From assembly GCA_927911745.1 (NCBI GenBank), contig CAKMQF010000088.1, positions 1 through 7,900 on the forward strand: DNA of 7,900 nt. The letters run 5' to 3'. A program made the translations under genes and the position numbers. The stretch is from an uncultured Gemella sp. Its GTDB lineage: Bacteria > Bacillota > Bacilli > Staphylococcales > Gemellaceae. Within the stretch, counting starts at the first letter, position 1. Every line of letters begins with the position of its first letter. This document shows positions 6,109-7,900 of this stretch, piece by piece. The notes beneath the pieces were generated by a model that ran no database searches, was not told where the DNA came from, and was given only the letters and a program-made list of their open reading frames with translations.

Positions 6109-7461
6109 ATGGCATTTGAGAATTTATCAGAAAGATTACAAAATACAATAGCTAAGCTTACTGGAAAAGGTAAAGTTTCAGAAGCGGATGTAAAAGAAAT
6201 GATGCGTGAAGTTAGATTAGCTTTATTAGAAGCGGACGTTAACTTCAAAGTTGTAAAAGAATTTGTTAAGAAAATAAGTGAAAGAGCAGTTGGAACAGAG
6301 GTTATGAAATCTCTTACTCCAGCACAACAAGTTGTAAAAATCGTAAATGAAGAATTAGTTGAACTACTAGGTGGATCTAATGTTGAATTAAACCAAGGTG
6401 GTAAAATTACTACTGTTATGATGGTTGGTCTTCAAGGGGCTGGTAAAACAACAACAGCAGGTAAATTAGCGCTTAAAGTTAAAAAGACTATGAAGAAAAA
6501 ACCGCTTCTTATTGCTGCTGACGTTTATAGACCTGCTGCAGTTCAACAATTAAAAACATTAGGTAAGCAACTTGATATTGAAGTATTTTATGTAGATAAA
6601 GATCCAGTAGATATTGTTAAGGATGGATTAGCTTTTGCTAAAGAAAATTACTTCAATTATGTAATCATCGATACAGCAGGACGTTTACACATCGATGAAC
6701 TATTAATGGATGAATTAAAGAATATTAAAGCTGCTACAACACCAGATGAAATATTACTTGTTGTCGATTCTATGATAGGGCAAGAAGCAGTTAATATTGC
6801 GACTTCATTTGATGAACAACTTGATATTACTGGTTTAGTACTAACTAAGTTAGATGGTGATACTCGTGGTGGTGCTGCATTATCTATTAAGTCAATTACA
6901 GGAAAACCAATTAAGTTAGTCGGTATGGGTGAAAAAATGAATGACCTTGAGTTATTCCACCCAGAACGTATGGCATCTCGTATTTTAGGTATGGGTGACG
7001 TACTTACATTAATTGAAAAAGCACAAGCTTCTATTGATGAAGATGAAGCTAAAAAAATGCAGGAAAAAATTCTAAATCAAAGTTTTACTTTTGAAGATTT
7101 CTTAACTCAATTAGAACAAGTTAAAAAATTAGGTAGTCTTAAAGACATACTTGGAATGATTCCAGGAATGGGTAAACTAAAAAATATGAATTTAGATGCT
7201 GTTGATGAAAAACAATTTGTCTATATCGAGGCTATTATTAAGTCAATGACAATTGAAGAAAGACAAAATCCTGATATTATAAACGTACCACGTAGAAAAC
7301 GTATTGCACAAGGTAGTGGTCGTCCTCTTAATGAGGTTCATAAACTTATCAAACAGTTCGAAGAAATGAGAAAAATGATGAAACAATTCGGCGGGCTTAT
7401 GAATGATAAATCTAAAAGAAAGGGTCTTGGAAGAATGTTCGGTGGCAAACTTCCATTCTAG
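6109..7461 (+). CDS. ffh: Signal recognition particle protein Ffh (SRP54), GTPase
   Basis: Ffh binds the 4.5S/scRNA to form the signal recognition particle, which captures signal sequences at the ribosome and delivers the complex to FtsY at the membrane through coupled GTP hydrolysis. The product is 450 aa, full length. The N domain (about 1-90) contains the ALLEADV motif. The G domain shows G1 GLQGAGKTT (107-115), DTAGR (188-192), TKLDGD (246-251) and GMGEK (272-276). The methionine-rich M domain (about 300-450) has GMIPGMGKLK, the RNA-binding RRKRIAQGSGR (395-405) and a Met-rich C-terminus with MRKMMKQFGGLM. The Q at 401 in place of the more usual basic residue is a minor variation. TAGGAGAG at 6096-6103 serves the ATG at 6109. 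The gene uses more CGT arginine codons than its AGA-rich neighbours, consistent with higher expression. ftsY and rpsP, frequent partners, are not adjacent. Confidence 0.97.
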   Translation: MAFENLSERLQNTIAKLTGKGKVSEADVKEMMREVRLALLEADVNFKVVKEFVKKISERAVGTEVMKSLTPAQQVVKIVNEELVELLGGSNVELNQGGKITTVMMVGLQGAGKTTTAGKLALKVKKTMKKKPLLIAADVYRPAAVQQLKTLGKQLDIEVFYVDKDPVDIVKDGLAFAKENYFNYVIIDTAGRLHIDELLMDELKNIKAATTPDEILLVVDSMIGQEAVNIATSFDEQLDITGLVLTKLDGDTRGGAALSIKSITGKPIKLVGMGEKMNDLELFHPERMASRILGMGDVLTLIEKAQASIDEDEAKKMQEKILNQSFTFEDFLTQLEQVKKLGSLKDILGMIPGMGKLKNMNLDAVDEKQFVYIEAIIKSMTIEERQNPDIINVPRRKRIAQGSGRPLNEVHKLIKQFEEMRKMMKQFGGLMNDKSKRKGLGRMFGGKLPF

Positions 7462-7467
7462 TTAATT

Positions 7468-7900
7468 ATGAATAATATAGTTTTATTCCAACCAGAGATT
7501 CCAGCTAATACAGGAAATATTGCACGTACTTGTGTTGGAACTAATACAAGATTACACTTAATTAGACCGCTAGGATTCTCTATTGATGATAAACATGTAA
7601 AAAGAGCTGGTTTAGATTATTGGGAACATTTAGATTTAGTTGTTTGGGATAGTTTTGATGAGTTTTTAGAAGCAACTAATGATAAGCACTATTATCTTAT
7701 AACTAAATTTGGAACAAAAAATTATTGTGATTTTGATTTTTCAAATACAGATAATGAGGATATCTATTTTATTTTTGGTAGAGAGACAAAAGGTTTACCA
7801 AAGGAATTTAGAGAGAAATATAGTGAACAAGCATTACGTATTCCAATGAGCGAAAATGTTCGTTCTCTAAACTTGTCTAATACAGCTGCATTAATAATTT
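7468..7900 (+). CDS. trmL: tRNA (cytidine(34)-2'-O)-methyltransferase TrmL (CspR family), 3' end beyond the window
   Basis: TrmL is a small SPOUT methyltransferase that 2'-O-methylates the wobble nucleotide of certain leucine tRNAs, which improves decoding. The open frame runs from ATG 7468 to the window edge without a stop, giving about 144 codons. The family is usually about 155-170 aa, so little is missing. Diagnostic motifs are the N-terminal LFQPEIPANTGNIARTC, the LHLIRPLGFSIDDKHVKRAG segment with RAGLDYW, the knot motifs FGRETKGLP and RIPM, and VRSLNLSNTAALI at the end. These are the SAM-binding SPOUT signatures of the TrmL subgroup. The ATG is only 6 bases after the ffh stop and has no clear Shine-Dalgarno sequence, so translation probably depends on coupling to ffh. 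A SpoU-type rRNA methyltransferase is a less likely reading, because the short length and N-terminus fit TrmL. Confidence 0.93.
   Translation, partial: MNNIVLFQPEIPANTGNIARTCVGTNTRLHLIRPLGFSIDDKHVKRAGLDYWEHLDLVVWDSFDEFLEATNDKHYYLITKFGTKNYCDFDFSNTDNEDIYFIFGRETKGLPKEFREKYSEQALRIPMSENVRSLNLSNTAALII

Noticed and set aside
1..7900. Mobile element, CRISPR array, defence island or other novel system
   Set aside because: No transposase, integrase, spaced direct repeats or unknown gene cluster is present. Every gene belongs to a known housekeeping family.

Overview
The window is strongly AT-rich DNA with AT-ending codons, AAAGGAGG-type ribosome binding sites and short intergenic gaps. Every gene recognised is a bacterial housekeeping gene, and all are on the + strand. 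GpsB, a YlxM-type helix-turn-helix protein next to ffh, and a fused CoaBC point to a low-GC Firmicute of class Bacilli. From memory of protein style I lean towards Gemella or a close relative, but the sequence alone does not prove the genus.

Layout. (1) 1-724 is the 3' part of mltG (endolytic murein transglycosylase), broken in the first 160 bases by three apparent single-base indels. It is followed by two tandem hairpins, the second a good intrinsic terminator. (2) A promoter near 854-882 starts an apparent four-gene operon: rsmE (913-1662), gpsB (1675-1998), coaBC (2020-3195) and priA (3225-5588). Gaps are 12-29 bases and each gene has a good Shine-Dalgarno sequence. coaBC carries two compensating single-base indels near its 5' end, so its true start is 2020 and not the later ATG at 2128. 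The operon ends at an intrinsic terminator (5646-5690). (3) A near-consensus promoter (5706-5734) starts a second operon: ylxM (GTG start, 5775-6098), ffh (6109-7461) and the 5' part of trmL (7468 to the end of the window).

The genes cover peptidoglycan chain termination (MltG), division and elongation control (GpsB), 16S rRNA and tRNA methylation (RsmE, TrmL), coenzyme A synthesis (CoaBC), replication restart (PriA) and co-translational protein targeting (YlxM, Ffh). They are linked by transcription and not by one pathway. The two unusual gene neighbourhoods are gpsB placed between rsmE and coaBC, and priA ending its operon without def/fmt.

I see no mobile element, CRISPR array, tRNA/rRNA gene, defence system or other undescribed system. 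The points most worth checking are the two small patches of frameshifting indels, the altered last zinc-ligand pair in PriA, and the operon context of gpsB. No stretch longer than about 190 bases lacks a gene.
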